A stretch of 33,773 nt of DNA, taken from positions 1 to 33,773 of the forward strand of contig JAADGF010000120.1 in NCBI GenBank assembly GCA_013152545.1, read 5' to 3'. The position numbers and the translations under genes were made by a program. The DNA is from Gammaproteobacteria bacterium (GTDB taxonomy: Bacteria; Pseudomonadota; Gammaproteobacteria; SZUA-152). Positions 6,702 through 17,311 of the stretch are shown piece by piece. The notes beneath the pieces were generated by a model. That model did no database searches. It saw only the letters and a list, made by a program, of their open reading frames with translations, and was not told where the DNA came from. Numbering within the stretch: the first letter of the stretch is position 1; the number at the start of each line of letters is the position of its first letter.

Positions 6702-7826
6702 TTAGTTATTTTCATTGGATTTTACCGGCTGATTCTGTGGCGCTGATAACAGTTCATCCAGTTTGGCCGTGACATCTTCGACGCTAATGCGTTGCATTGC
6801 TTCTGGGTCACGTACGCGAGTACCCCACGATACGTTATCGACAGTGTTGCCGGATTCCTCTTGGATGGCGTTAGGGTATTTGTTTATTACCCATTCCTGG
6901 CTTAAATAAGGGCCTGTGCGTAGTGGGTTTGAGGTAACATACAAACCGATGACGGGAGTGCCTACGGTCGTTGCCATGTGCGCTGGTCCGGAATCCGGTG
7001 ATATGACGGCTTTGGCTTGCGCAATAATGGTGAGTAGTTGTTTTAAGTTGGTTTTTCCAATCAAATTAACCGGTGTATGTTGGCATAGCTCGCTAATGGC
7101 AGTACCGTATTCTTTTTCCAATGTTGATGGGCCGCCCGTTAATACGGTTGCACAGTTAAAATGTTCGGTGAGATAGTTGCAAACGGCGGCGTAGCCCTCG
7201 GCATGCCAATTACGCCAGTTCCGAAAGCGTGCACTTGAGCACGGGCTTATTACGATAAAGCGTTTGCTTCGGGGTAAATATTGGTCAGCATATTGTCGCG
7301 CTTCGGCCGGTATAGGGATATCCCAACGTAAACGTTTTTCGTGGATGCCCAGTGTTTCTGCGAAGCCAAACAGGCCATCCAGTACGTGTTGGTTTTTGAC
7401 AGCGTTGATTTTGTGGTTACTAAATAACCACTGGTAATCTTTGGCACGAGCGCGGTCAAACCCAAGCCGAATCGGCGTGCGGACTAAGCGGCTGGCGAGA
7501 CTCGAGCGTATTGAAATTTGCATGTGCAGTAGTGCGTCAAAGGTACGGCTTCGTAACTGTTGATGCAATTTTTTATAGGCACGCCATCCCCCTGATTTGT
7601 TAAAAATGATAAACTCTATGCCGGGAATGTCGCCGACCAAGCTGGCTTCCAGCTTACCGATAATCCACGTGAGCTTGGTTTGAGGCCAGTGTGACTGAAT
7701 GGTACGAACAACGGCAAGGGTGTGGCATACGTCACCCACAGCGGATAACCGAATAATGCATAAGCTGTCAGGCGGCTGTTTAAAGGGTAACTGATTGTTA
7801 GATGTTGGTATTAGAGATTGGGTCAT
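6702..7826 (-). CDS. opsX: GT9-family heptosyltransferase, OpsX-like (LPS inner core)
   Basis: It probably adds the first heptose to (phosphorylated) Kdo of lipid A on the cytoplasmic face of the inner membrane, using ADP-heptose. The 374-residue product has the GT9 layout. The N-terminal domain starts CIIRLSAVGDVCHTLAVVRTI and continues LTWIIGKLEASLVGDIPGIEF. The C-terminal nucleotide-sugar domain has SARFRNW, VLTGGPSTLEKEY, NLIGKTNLKQLLTII and ISPDSGPAHMATTVGTPVIGLY. These stretches, as I remember them, are closer to Haemophilus OpsX than to enteric WaaC. The divergent neighbour is Kdo kinase, as beside Haemophilus opsX, which supports this name. Only six bases separate the start codons, so its promoter must lie inside kdkA. 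The C-terminal tail (SAPQNQPVKSNENN) is probably disordered. Confidence 0.8.
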   Translation of the reverse strand: MTQSLIPTSNNQLPFKQPPDSLCIIRLSAVGDVCHTLAVVRTIQSHWPQTKLTWIIGKLEASLVGDIPGIEFIIFNKSGGWRAYKKLHQQLRSRTFDALLHMQISIRSSLASRLVRTPIRLGFDRARAKDYQWLFSNHKINAVKNQHVLDGLFGFAETLGIHEKRLRWDIPIPAEARQYADQYLPRSKRFIVISPCSSARFRNWRNWHAEGYAAVCNYLTEHFNCATVLTGGPSTLEKEYGTAISELCQHTPVNLIGKTNLKQLLTIIAQAKAVISPDSGPAHMATTVGTPVIGLYVTSNPLRTGPYLSQEWVINKYPNAIQEESGNTVDNVSWGTRVRDPEAMQRISVEDVTAKLDELLSAPQNQPVKSNENN

Positions 7827-7832
7827 AGGTTA

Positions 7833-8549
7833 ATGAATTCTACAGAAAAACGTATAAAAAATCAGTATTTCATTTATGACAGTACATTGCCGGAGACGAT
7901 TGGAACGACGGACTTCGATATCGCCCATTATCGGGCTAGCGGCCGAGTGCTTGGCCAAGTGCAAGGGCGTGGCACCACTTATTTTGTACAACTACAGGGG
8001 CGCGAGTGTGTGTTACGACATTACCGCCGTGGTGGTATGGTAGCAAGGTGGCTAAATGACCGCTACTGGTGGGCGGGTTTGTATAAAACGCGAGCTTGGC
8101 AGGAGTGGTTTTTATTAGGCCAATTGCGCCAGCGGGAATTGCCGGTTCCTCCTGTCGTGGCTGCTCGTGTGTATAAGCGCGGTTTGTTTTATCGGGCTGA
8201 TATTATTATACAACGTATTCCCTGTTCTCATTCGTTAGCACATATGTTGACGCAGCAAGCACTTAGTGATGTGCTTTGGAAAAAGATTGGTGTGACGCTA
8301 CGGCGTTTTCATCAGCGGGGGGTTTATCATGCGGATTTGAATGCGCACAATATTTTGCTGGATGATGCTGGTAGCGTTTATCTAATTGATTTTGACAAAG
8401 GGGAAATTCGTCGTACCCGACGGGCTTGGCAAATGGCTAACTTGCAACGATTTCGGCGTTCATTGGAAAAACTTACCCAGATGAACGATGGCTTTAAATT
8501 TAATGAGACTGCCTGGCAATGGATGATGTCCGGATATACACAGCTTTAG
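7833..8549 (+). CDS. kdkA: 3-deoxy-D-manno-octulosonic acid (Kdo) kinase
   Basis: KdkA phosphorylates O-4 of the single Kdo on lipid A with ATP, replacing the charge of a second Kdo. The 238-residue product from ATG 7833 has the family's features: VLRHYRRGGMVARWLNDRYWW, then WQEWFLLGQLRQRELPVPPVVAARV. The kinase core follows with HADLNAHNILLDD (catalytic Asp near residue 168) and YLIDFDKGEIR (metal-binding Asp near 186). A TTG at 7818 would overlap the divergent OpsX-like gene; ATG 7833 is the more natural start. Its promoter must lie in the neighbour's coding sequence. A weak hairpin and T-rich tract (about 8586-8622) after the stop may end transcription against convergent waaA. Confidence 0.88.
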   Translation: MNSTEKRIKNQYFIYDSTLPETIGTTDFDIAHYRASGRVLGQVQGRGTTYFVQLQGRECVLRHYRRGGMVARWLNDRYWWAGLYKTRAWQEWFLLGQLRQRELPVPPVVAARVYKRGLFYRADIIIQRIPCSHSLAHMLTQQALSDVLWKKIGVTLRRFHQRGVYHADLNAHNILLDDAGSVYLIDFDKGEIRRTRRAWQMANLQRFRRSLEKLTQMNDGFKFNETAWQWMMSGYTQL

Positions 8550-8613
8550 GTGAATACAATTTAAAGCTGACGATTGCAGGATGCAGAGCGCGGGCTGTGT
8601 CCGCTATTCCCTT

Positions 8614-9858
8614 TTAATTTTTTAATGGTGCTATGCATTGTTGAATTTCTCTCATGTAATCATTCACGACGCCGCGTTTACTTACGACTAGGTTTTTGGC
8701 TTTCGCCCCTAAGGTTTGTCGTTTAATCGGGTCGTTAATTAAGTCAGTTAGCAACTGTTTAAGTTCGTCGATGTCCTGGCTTTGGATTGCTGCACCATGG
8801 TTAAGAAAACGTCTGGCTTCATCATCAAAATTGTGCATGTAAGGGCCAAATACAATGGCTTTTTCTAATAAGGCGGGTTCTAAAATATTATGTCCCCCGT
8901 GGGGGACAAATGAGCCACCCATGATGACGATATCTGCAAATTGCATAAACGTAATAAGTTCACCAATGGTATCGACTAAATAGATACGTGTTTGCTTGTT
9001 GACGATATCACCTCGACTGCGTATGGCGACTTTGGTGGTTATTTTTTTTAGTTGTTTGCATATTGCATTTCGTCGTTGTGGGTGTCTTGGTGCAATCACC
9101 AGTAAATGATGCTTAAAAATACTGTTGCGCCATAAGTGAGCCAGTAGCATCTCTTCGTTGTTGTGGCTGGAGGCAGCGATAATATATGCTTGCTTGGCCA
9201 GTGGGTGCGTCTCGGTAGTGCTGGGTGGCGTGGCCGCGCTGAATTTCAGATTGCCGATGGTTTTGAGTTTTTGGGTGTCAGCACCTAAGGCGATAAACCC
9301 CTTTGTGTCTTGCTCTGAGCGGCACAGGATAGCGTTGGAATGGTGTAATGCCTGGCGATAGAGTTGTTTAACCCAGTTTGGTGCTCTAAGTGTTCGGTTA
9401 GATAAGCGCCCGTTGATGGTTATTAGTGTAACGTTATTGGCGGCGCAGCTACGGTAAAGATGAGGCCATATTTCAGTTTCCATGATCAACGCGCAGCGTG
9501 GCGCAAGGGTTTGTATAAATTTGTTAATTGTGCATTGCCAATCAATGGGTAGATAGCAATGTTGTACTGTAGCATTAAAACGTTGTTTTACCAGCGCGGC
9601 GCCTGTGGGTGTTACTGTTGTGATCAGCACCGTTGACGGAGCATAGGCAATGATAAGTTGATTGATCAATGGTTGGGCTGTTATTACCTCTCCCACAGAT
9701 GCTGCATGTAGCCAAATTGCTTTGTCGGGCAATGCGCTAAGGCCAAATCCCAGCCGTTGTTTGAAATAACGCAAGTCTTTATAGCGTAATGCCTGCCATG
9801 CCGTAAACACAAATAATACCGGCGCGAGCAAGTACAATAACGCTTGATAACGCCACAT
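8614..9858 (-). CDS. waaA: 3-deoxy-D-manno-octulosonic acid transferase
   Basis: WaaA (KdtA) transfers Kdo from CMP-Kdo to lipid IVA at the inner membrane. The 414-residue product from ATG 9858 (MWRYQALLYLLAPVLF) starts with the family's membrane-anchor helix; the frame continues upstream to a TTG at 9915, adding a polar stretch that is not family-like. Visible motifs are IWLHAASVGEVITAQPLI with the catalytic Glu near residue 56, METEIWPHLYR, NGRLSNRT, NLKFSAA, APRHPQRR, and the CMP-binding GGSFVPHGGHNILEPA near 322. Alongside a Kdo kinase the enzyme is likely monofunctional, adding one Kdo, as in Haemophilus; that is inference. The acyltransferase gene lies 65 bases upstream on the same strand, so the two probably form an operon. 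Confidence 0.95.
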   Translation of the reverse strand: MWRYQALLYLLAPVLFVFTAWQALRYKDLRYFKQRLGFGLSALPDKAIWLHAASVGEVITAQPLINQLIIAYAPSTVLITTVTPTGAALVKQRFNATVQHCYLPIDWQCTINKFIQTLAPRCALIMETEIWPHLYRSCAANNVTLITINGRLSNRTLRAPNWVKQLYRQALHHSNAILCRSEQDTKGFIALGADTQKLKTIGNLKFSAATPPSTTETHPLAKQAYIIAASSHNNEEMLLAHLWRNSIFKHHLLVIAPRHPQRRNAICKQLKKITTKVAIRSRGDIVNKQTRIYLVDTIGELITFMQFADIVIMGGSFVPHGGHNILEPALLEKAIVFGPYMHNFDDEARRFLNHGAAIQSQDIDELKQLLTDLINDPIKRQTLGAKAKNLVVSKRGVVNDYMREIQQCIAPLKN

Positions 9859-9923
9859 GCTGACGTTTGATGCGTGTGAGGTACTTTGGTTTTTTTGGGG
9901 CTGTTTTTTCGGCAATGGTGTTT

Positions 9924-10877
9924 TCAGGGTTTTTTTTGGGATTTGTCGGCGAAACCATAAAGCTTTGCTTGACCTTCCGGGCGGGTTTTAAAGCGTCGGT
10001 GTAACCAGAGGTATTGTTCTGGTGCAAGTAATACTTGTTCTCCGATGATTTGATTAATATATGCGGCATCCCGGGTTTCATCGTTGCTTGGGAAGTCACT
10101 GAGTGCTGGTAAAATTGTCAACTGATAACCGCTGCCGTCTTTGCGCCTTTTAGGAAAAAAGGGCACGATGGCTGCACCTGAGATTTTGGCGATTCGAGCC
10201 GGTGCAGTAATTGTTGCAGCCTCGACACCTAAAAAGGGTACAAAAATGCTTTGTTTACGGCCAAAATCCTGGTCTGGCGCATACCAGCAGATTGAATTCT
10301 TTTTTAACGCACGGATCATACCTCTTATATCATGCCGTTGAATAGCATGTTGATAATGGTTTTCCCGGGCGCGGGTCATGATGTGTTCGAACAGTGCGTT
10401 ACGATGTCGTTTATACATTACGGCAAAGGGTTGCTGGAAAGATAATAAACGCCCGCCGATTTCCAGGCAGGTAAAATGTGCACTCAGTAATATTACGCCT
10501 TTACCGTTATTCAGGGCTGCTTGCAGATGGTGCAAGCCTTCAATATGACATAATGGTACTAGTGTTTGCCGGGAGCCCCACCAGGAAAGTGCTGTTTCAA
10601 ACAAGGATATCGTCACGGATTCGATCGCAGATTTGAGCAGACGTTGCTTGGCTGTTTTATCAAGCTGAGGAAAGCATAAGCTAATATTGACTTCGGCAAT
10701 GTGATGCCGTTTTTTCATTAATTTTTCCGCCAAATAGCCCATACTTGCCCCCATCACTTTTCCTAACTGTATTTGGCGGCGGTAGGGCAATAGCGTCACT
10801 AGGCGTAAAATACCCAGCCCCACCCAGGTTGGCCAGTAGCGGGGTGCTAAAAAAGCACTCAATTTTTGTTTAGTCAC
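9924..10877 (-). CDS. Lipid A secondary acyltransferase (LpxL/HtrB family)
   Basis: It transfers a fatty acyl chain from acyl-ACP to Kdo-lipid A at the inner membrane. The 317-residue product starts at a GTG. It has an N-terminal membrane stretch (WPTWVGLGILRLVTLLP), the catalytic HxxxxE motif in LLSAHFTCLEIGG near residue 134, and the CWYAPDQDFGRKQSIFVPFLG block near 200. The YLWLHRRFKTRPEG ending is typical of LpxL and related acyltransferases. Which position it acylates (LpxL or LpxM-like) cannot be told. It sits just upstream of waaA on the same strand, so Kdo addition and late acylation are probably co-expressed. No second acyltransferase is in the window. Confidence 0.9.
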   Translation of the reverse strand: MTKQKLSAFLAPRYWPTWVGLGILRLVTLLPYRRQIQLGKVMGASMGYLAEKLMKKRHHIAEVNISLCFPQLDKTAKQRLLKSAIESVTISLFETALSWWGSRQTLVPLCHIEGLHHLQAALNNGKGVILLSAHFTCLEIGGRLLSFQQPFAVMYKRHRNALFEHIMTRARENHYQHAIQRHDIRGMIRALKKNSICWYAPDQDFGRKQSIFVPFLGVEAATITAPARIAKISGAAIVPFFPKRRKDGSGYQLTILPALSDFPSNDETRDAAYINQIIGEQVLLAPEQYLWLHRRFKTRPEGQAKLYGFADKSQKKP

Positions 10878-11179
10878 GATTTATTTGGATTGATGTTACT
10901 GTGTGTTGCTTCAATTCAGGCCCAACGGTTTTGGGTGGGCTATTTTAGTCGGTGTTGTCATCGACCCGTTGCGTGATTAGATTTAGGGATTCATTGTATG
11001 CCATCTTTTATTCGTCATTTTGTCTTTTAAAAAACGACTAACTATTGGTACCATGAAGTGCATATAACGCACTGTACTACCTAAGCCTCAAACGCTGTGG
11101 GTATAGCATTACGACGGATAGCTTTCAACTGGGCAATTCAAATTGTAACAGAATTATTGGCTCAGGATTTTGGTTGCTG
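10878..11179. other. Spacer of about 300 bp with a dispersed repeat
   Basis: This lies between the start of the acyltransferase gene and the end of the isochorismatase-like gene. It should contain the promoter of the acyltransferase-waaA unit, but I cannot pick boxes with confidence. Repeat copy 3 (11080-11103) is the only recognised element. Confidence 0.35.
11080..11103 (+). repeat. Dispersed 24-bp repeat, copy 3
   Basis: The core begins CCTAAGCCTCAAACGCT and ends GTGGGTA, in the same orientation as copies at 1879 and 5327. The flank GCATATAACGC at 11060-11070 resembles that of copy 1 (GCATATTTAGC). It sits 77 bases past the 3' end of a minus-strand gene, as copy 1 sits at the 3' end of tag. 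Confidence 0.7.
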
Positions 11180-11800
11180 TTACCGAATCAAGGCGCTGAG
11201 AGTCTTGAAATGCTCGTGCTTGGCATCTTTTAACCATTCGAATAGAACCGATTCCGTGTTCGTAATGATCGCACCAGCCTGCTGCATACGCGATAGCGCG
11301 ATGTTTTTATTGTTGGCGGTACGTGAGTCCACGGCATCGGCAACAACGAATACTTGTTGACCTTGTTGAATTAAATCCATTGCAGTTTGTAAGACGCAAA
11401 CATGCGCTTCAATGCCAGTTAATATAATTTGTTTTTTGCCAGTTTCTGCCAGGCGTTGAGTAAACTGCCTGGCACCACAACATGAAAAGCAGGTTTTTTC
11501 AATGGCTGTAATACCAGCAGGAAAGACCTGCTGTAATAATGTGTCAGTGGTGCCAAGGCCTTTGGGGTATTGCTCGGTAATCGTTGTGGTTATGTTCAGT
11601 GTTGTCGCTGAGCGTAGTAAAATACTGCAGTGATTTACTAATGATGCAGCGTCAAGCATCGCATTGGTTAATCGTGTCTGTACATCAATAACAACCAAAT
11701 GGCTGTTCGGTGCACTGCATAACAGCGGCATCATTGTTGGCGGGCTATTTGAACCGGGATGTTTTTTCATTGCGAAGTCGTTACAGTTCAAGCCAGCCAT
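11180..11800 (-). CDS. Isochorismatase-family cysteine hydrolase, substrate unknown
   Basis: The 206-residue protein has the cysteine-hydrolase fold of isochorismatases, nicotinamidases and YcaC-type enzymes. The triad is visible as Asp39 (HLVVIDVQTRL), Lys102 (TAIEKTCFSCC) and Cys135 (TGIEAHVCVLQTA). The overall pattern is closest to YcaC-like hydrolases of unknown substrate. The first ATG (11800) overlaps the end of tolC by 20 bases; an ATG at 11770 lies just beyond the tolC stop and would remove ten poorly conserved residues. Neither has a strong ribosome binding site. The tight linkage suggests co-transcription with tolC, but it need not share a function. Confidence 0.85.
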   Translation of the reverse strand: MAGLNCNDFAMKKHPGSNSPPTMMPLLCSAPNSHLVVIDVQTRLTNAMLDAASLVNHCSILLRSATTLNITTTITEQYPKGLGTTDTLLQQVFPAGITAIEKTCFSCCGARQFTQRLAETGKKQIILTGIEAHVCVLQTAMDLIQQGQQVFVVADAVDSRTANNKNIALSRMQQAGAIITNTESVLFEWLKDAKHEHFKTLSALIR

Positions 11801-13097
11801 TGATTTTTTCTAAATCTTGGACGCTCAGCAGGCCTGCTGCCTGCTTTAAGCGTAACATATCTAAAATATAACGATAACGGGTCAATGAATAATCTTTTTG
11901 AGCACGAAATAAATCCTGCCGGGCATTAAGAACATCCACCGTGGTGCGCGTGCCCACCTCAAAACCGGCCTCCGAAGCTTTTAAGCGGCTCTCGCTGGAA
12001 ACCACTGCTTGTTTGAGTGCCTTCACCAGACTGATATCCGCCTGAGCTCGCAAGTAGGCGCTACGAACATCCTGTTGTGTGGTACGGCGTTGCTTTTCAA
12101 GTGATTCCTGCGCTTGGTTTAAGTCGTGTAATGCTTGGCGTACCAATGCCTTGGTGGTGCCGCCTGCAAACAAGTTAAGACTGAAGTCTAGACGGTAGCT
12201 TGTAGAGTCAGTGGCATTTGTTGCGTCGCTATCGGAATATGTCGTGGAAAAGTCCAGGGTGGGATGGTAATTAGCGCGTGCGGCGTCAACTGAGTCGCGT
12301 AATTGTTCAACAAGATATTGTGCTGCGGTCAAGGATGGGTTTTGTTCCAACGCGGTTTTTGTCCATGCTTCTATGCTGTCTGGCTCAGGGGGGGGCAGGG
12401 GGGTTTGATCCACCAGCGGTGAGAGTAGTTCGTGATATTCACCTGTAAGAGCCCGCAGTGCTTCCAGCCTGTTATTGACATCATTTTCCGCTTCTATGCG
12501 TTGGGCTACCGATAAGTCATAGCGAGCTTGGGCTTCGTGCACATCCGTAATGGCAACAAGGCCAACGTCAAAGCGTTGCTTGGTTTGCTCCAGTTGACGT
12601 GAAATGGCGTTTTTTTCTGCGCGGTTAAATTCAAGCGTGTCCCGCGCCGACAACACGTCAAAATATTGTTCCGCAACACGAATGATAAGGTTTTGTTTGG
12701 CCGCACTGAAGTCAGTTTCGGCTTGTTTGGCAAAATGTTTGTTTCTGGCGTGGGTGGCGTAATTGCCACGCCGGTAAATGGGTTGCGTTAATGTAACGGA
12801 GTAGCGGGTTATCGCCTCGCTATTAAATGTACTTGTGGTATTGGTATCCGGGTTAAAAAAAATGGTGGTACCGTTATTGTCGGAATAGCTAGCATTTACG
12901 CCTATATTGGGTAAAAAGTTACCGCGACTAATGTTGACAGATTCAGTCGCAGAGTTTCGGGTGGATATGGCGCTTTTAAAGCTGGGGTCATTTTCCAGTG
13001 CCAGATTGTAAATTTCCATTAACGTTTTGGCAAAGGCGTTATGGCTCATTAGCAGATTTACCGCGAGTATAATGATAACATGTGATCGCGTCTTCAT
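11781..13097 (-). CDS. tolC: TolC-family outer-membrane efflux/secretion channel
   Basis: TolC trimers form the outer-membrane and periplasmic exit duct for RND and ABC efflux pumps and type I secretion. I start it at ATG 13097 (MKTRSHVIIILAVNLLMSHNAFA), which has GGAAA upstream and gives a clear signal peptide cleaved after AFA. An ATG at 13148 in the same frame would mask that signal. The 438-residue product shows the two repeated halves: KTLMEIYNLALENDPSFKSA to LRALTGEY, then PDSIEAWTKTALEQNPSLTAAQ to LNARQDLFRAQKDYSLTRYRY. The long helices are typical, as is the YSVTLTQPIYRRGN / YRLDFSLNLFAGG pair of beta strands. The Pcm-like gene lies 155 bases upstream; thiC nearby matches the gene order I recall from pseudomonads. 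Confidence 0.93.
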   Translation of the reverse strand: MKTRSHVIIILAVNLLMSHNAFAKTLMEIYNLALENDPSFKSAISTRNSATESVNISRGNFLPNIGVNASYSDNNGTTIFFNPDTNTTSTFNSEAITRYSVTLTQPIYRRGNYATHARNKHFAKQAETDFSAAKQNLIIRVAEQYFDVLSARDTLEFNRAEKNAISRQLEQTKQRFDVGLVAITDVHEAQARYDLSVAQRIEAENDVNNRLEALRALTGEYHELLSPLVDQTPLPPPEPDSIEAWTKTALEQNPSLTAAQYLVEQLRDSVDAARANYHPTLDFSTTYSDSDATNATDSTSYRLDFSLNLFAGGTTKALVRQALHDLNQAQESLEKQRRTTQQDVRSAYLRAQADISLVKALKQAVVSSESRLKASEAGFEVGTRTTVDVLNARQDLFRAQKDYSLTRYRYILDMLRLKQAAGLLSVQDLEKINGWLEL

Positions 13098-13252
13098 AAG
13101 TTTCCAGATGGCTTCATTGTTAAGAGTTAATGTATAAGAGTTAAACACTGTTTAGTTAAGCGCTTAGTTTAAGTAGGCATTTGCGTATCAATTTCGGTTG
13201 CCTAAGCCTATACTGCCGGTTAATTCGTAGACTTTGGTAAAAGTGTTTAGTG

Positions 13253-13915
13253 TTAAAATACAAACTCAAGTGGTTTTTCCCCGTTGATAAGCGGTGGCAG
13301 TACTGTTTCGAATAGGTTTTCTTCTGACCATTGCTGCTCTGCAACACGCGTAATTAACAATGCTGACATGGCCGGATCGGTGCCGACAATAGCAAATAAT
13401 CGCCCACCTACGCGGAGCTGTTGCTTAAGGTTGTCATTCATACTGGCTAATGCGCCGGTAATGGCAATGACGTCGTAGGGAGCATGTTTTTGCCAGCCTA
13501 TGGTGGCGTCGCCGACTTCTAAAATCACATTGTCTACGTTGTGTTGTGAAAGTTTTTCTCTGGCGGTTTTGGATAAATTTTCGTCTATTTCCACTGAAAT
13601 GACCTGTTTGCCTAATTTGGCCAGTAAAGCTGTCAGATAACCTGTACCTGTGCCTATTTCTAATATGTTATCTTCTTTGCCGATATTCAAGGCTTGCAGC
13701 AAGCGACCTTCCTGGATGGGATTCATCATCACTTGACCGGATGGCAGTGGGATATTGGTGTCTGAAAAAGCCAATTGTCGATAGGCTGCTGGTACGAATT
13801 CTTCCCGTGGCACGATTGCTATTGTGTCCAGTACAACCGGGTCCAGTACATCAGCAGGGCGAATTTGTTGCTCTATCATGTTAAAGCGTGCTTGTTCTGT
13901 GTTCATTTCATTCAT
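13253..13915 (-). CDS. Protein-L-isoaspartate O-methyltransferase-like SAM methyltransferase
   Basis: The 220-residue protein has the Pcm fold: MIEQQIRPADVLDPVVLD, VPREEFVPAAYRQLAFSDTNIPLPSG, then SAM-binding motif I ILEIGTGTGYLTALLAKLG near residues 84-102 and VISVEIDENLSKTAREKL. True Pcm enzymes repair isoaspartyl residues and have a GGGxTISQP-type loop. Here the equivalent is PLPSGQVMMNPIQEG, so this is probably the divergent Pcm-like paralogue often found next to tolC, whose substrate is not established. A second ATG three codons in (13906) is an equally good start. It precedes tolC on the same strand, with a gap large enough for a separate tolC promoter. Confidence 0.85.
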   Translation of the reverse strand: MNEMNTEQARFNMIEQQIRPADVLDPVVLDTIAIVPREEFVPAAYRQLAFSDTNIPLPSGQVMMNPIQEGRLLQALNIGKEDNILEIGTGTGYLTALLAKLGKQVISVEIDENLSKTAREKLSQHNVDNVILEVGDATIGWQKHAPYDVIAITGALASMNDNLKQQLRVGGRLFAIVGTDPAMSALLITRVAEQQWSEENLFETVLPPLINGEKPLEFVF

Positions 13916-14449
13916 GGTTTAAGTTCTACGTTTCGCTTGTTATTGGGCTTTCTGTTTCCAAACTCGGAACCTTAAAAAAGATAGGGTAGAGAGTAAGGCG
14001 TTTCTTTAGCCCAGGCAACCATGATTTCGTGTGTGCTACACGACATGGTGATGGCTTTATCGATACAAACGGTATTTTTGGTCGTTGACTGGAATAACTA
14101 TCGGTTTGCAGCGGTGAATGGTTAAGGAAAACACCGCAGTTTTTAGCGCTTTATTGAATCTGAATTGACACTACACGAGTTATCGGTGAAAGGAGGGGTC
14201 GCCTTGTCTGGCGCTCTGATAGTTTGTTGGGCCTCAGAATTTGCAAATTAACCGTTTAATAGAAATCGATTAATTTGTTGTTGTGCCAATAGTGTCGGTT
14301 GTCAACCTAAGCGATTTACCGTGCTACTGGTTAAATAATAGACCTATTTTGGTGAAATTTTTCTTTCGCCAGAGCAGGCCAGAGGGGGTGACGTCTTAAG
14401 CTTGTAACTTATGATGGAATCGGCTACTGTCCAGTTCTCACATTTAGCA
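13916..14449. other. Spacer of about 530 bp between the Pcm-like gene and the TPP riboswitch
   Basis: This divergent intergenic region must hold promoters for the Pcm-like gene and for the thiC leader. TTGTCA near 14299 with TAAATAAT near 14332 is only a loose match to a promoter for the thiC leader. I see no gene. Confidence 0.35.
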
Positions 14450-14541
14450 ATGCTAGGGGTGCCTGCCGGTGTCAATAACATCGTCAGCGCTGAGATTACA
14501 CCCTCAGAACCTGATCCGGACAGTTCCGGCGTAGGGAAGCG
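14450..14541 (+). promoter_or_regulatory. TPP (THI-box) riboswitch
   Basis: The conserved core is all present: CTAGGGGTGCC near 14453-14463, CGCTGAGATTACACCCTC near 14488-14505, GAACCTGATCCGG at 14507-14519, and CCGGCGTAGGGAAGC at 14526-14540. It ends about 55 bases before the thiC ATG. Thiamine pyrophosphate binding would reduce thiC expression, probably by hiding the ribosome binding site or ending transcription. I did not find a clear terminator in the 55-base gap, which favours translational control. Confidence 0.95.
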
Positions 14542-14574
14542 TTTCACTCGCGTCGGTGCACGTCCTGGCAATAA

Positions 14575-16491
<1,917 letters not shown>

Positions 16492-17311
16492 AAAGCGTGT
16501 TGGCATTGTAAACAGCGAATAAACGTAACGCTCAGCTTGCCTTTGATTTGCCCGATGGTGATGATGCTAAAAGTGCCGACTTTACTCGTGCGAACGAAAT
16601 ATTGTGCTTTTTCCTGATTTCTCAAAAAAATTAAAGGTAATCTGAGCCGTTACTGTTCATTTTTTAACGTTAACCCGACCCGTTGCAGCTGGCACTGTTG
16701 TTAATTCAGTGCTGGTTGATAGTGTTGTTACGTTATATCCTTATGACTTTCAATGGAATATTTTTGTGTGTGTGAGGGATAGTATGTTTTAAGCGTTTTT
16801 CTGGTGCTGACGTTTTCCCAATTTACAGGCGCTGCGTTTCCTGCCTATAGACAAGTATTCTCGAATCCTCTTCGCTTGTGTTTTGATTTGTTGTCAATGC
16901 ATATTGTAACTGATTATTTTTTCAGTGTATTTTTAATTTTTTGTTTTTTGCGGAGGGAGTGCGCACAATGTAATATAGACTCATAGCATTTGATTATTGG
17001 GTATTAATTGCGCGTCGCTGCTTTTTATGATTGCGTTGAAAATTTTCACAATACAAAGAGCTGTTGTTCGTTGTTATTTCGCTTTTTTTAACGAGCTTAT
17101 TTTTGATGTTGTGTCATGAAATATGATGTTAATTGCTATTAGTGCAAATCAAGGGAAATTTTATGCTGCTATTCGTTTTACGAATAGATTAAGAGCGGTG
17201 GGCATGATAACCAAGAGTAATCCCTGTGAATGCTTCTGTGCGCTTGGTGTATGGCGGTGTTTGACTTATGCAGTATAAATATTTGATTGAAATTAGACAA
17301 GGAGGGACGAT
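16492..17311. other. AT-rich spacer of about 820 bp between thiC and fccA
   Basis: I see no convincing gene; a 60-codon frame at 16804-16986 has no ribosome binding site and no recognisable domain. A perfect eight-base hairpin, CTATTCGT/ACGAATAG with a TTT loop, lies at 17169-17187. The last part must hold the fccAB promoter; TTGACT near 17262 is a possible -35 box but lacks a well-spaced -10 box. Confidence 0.4.

Noticed and set aside
8580-8625. Terminator after kdkA
   Set aside because: The T-rich tract is there, but the stem (GCGG/CCGC) is only four strong pairs; too weak to list on its own.
16804-16986. A 60-codon frame between thiC and fccA
   Set aside because: Hydrophobic and Phe/Leu-rich because the DNA is T-rich; no start signals.
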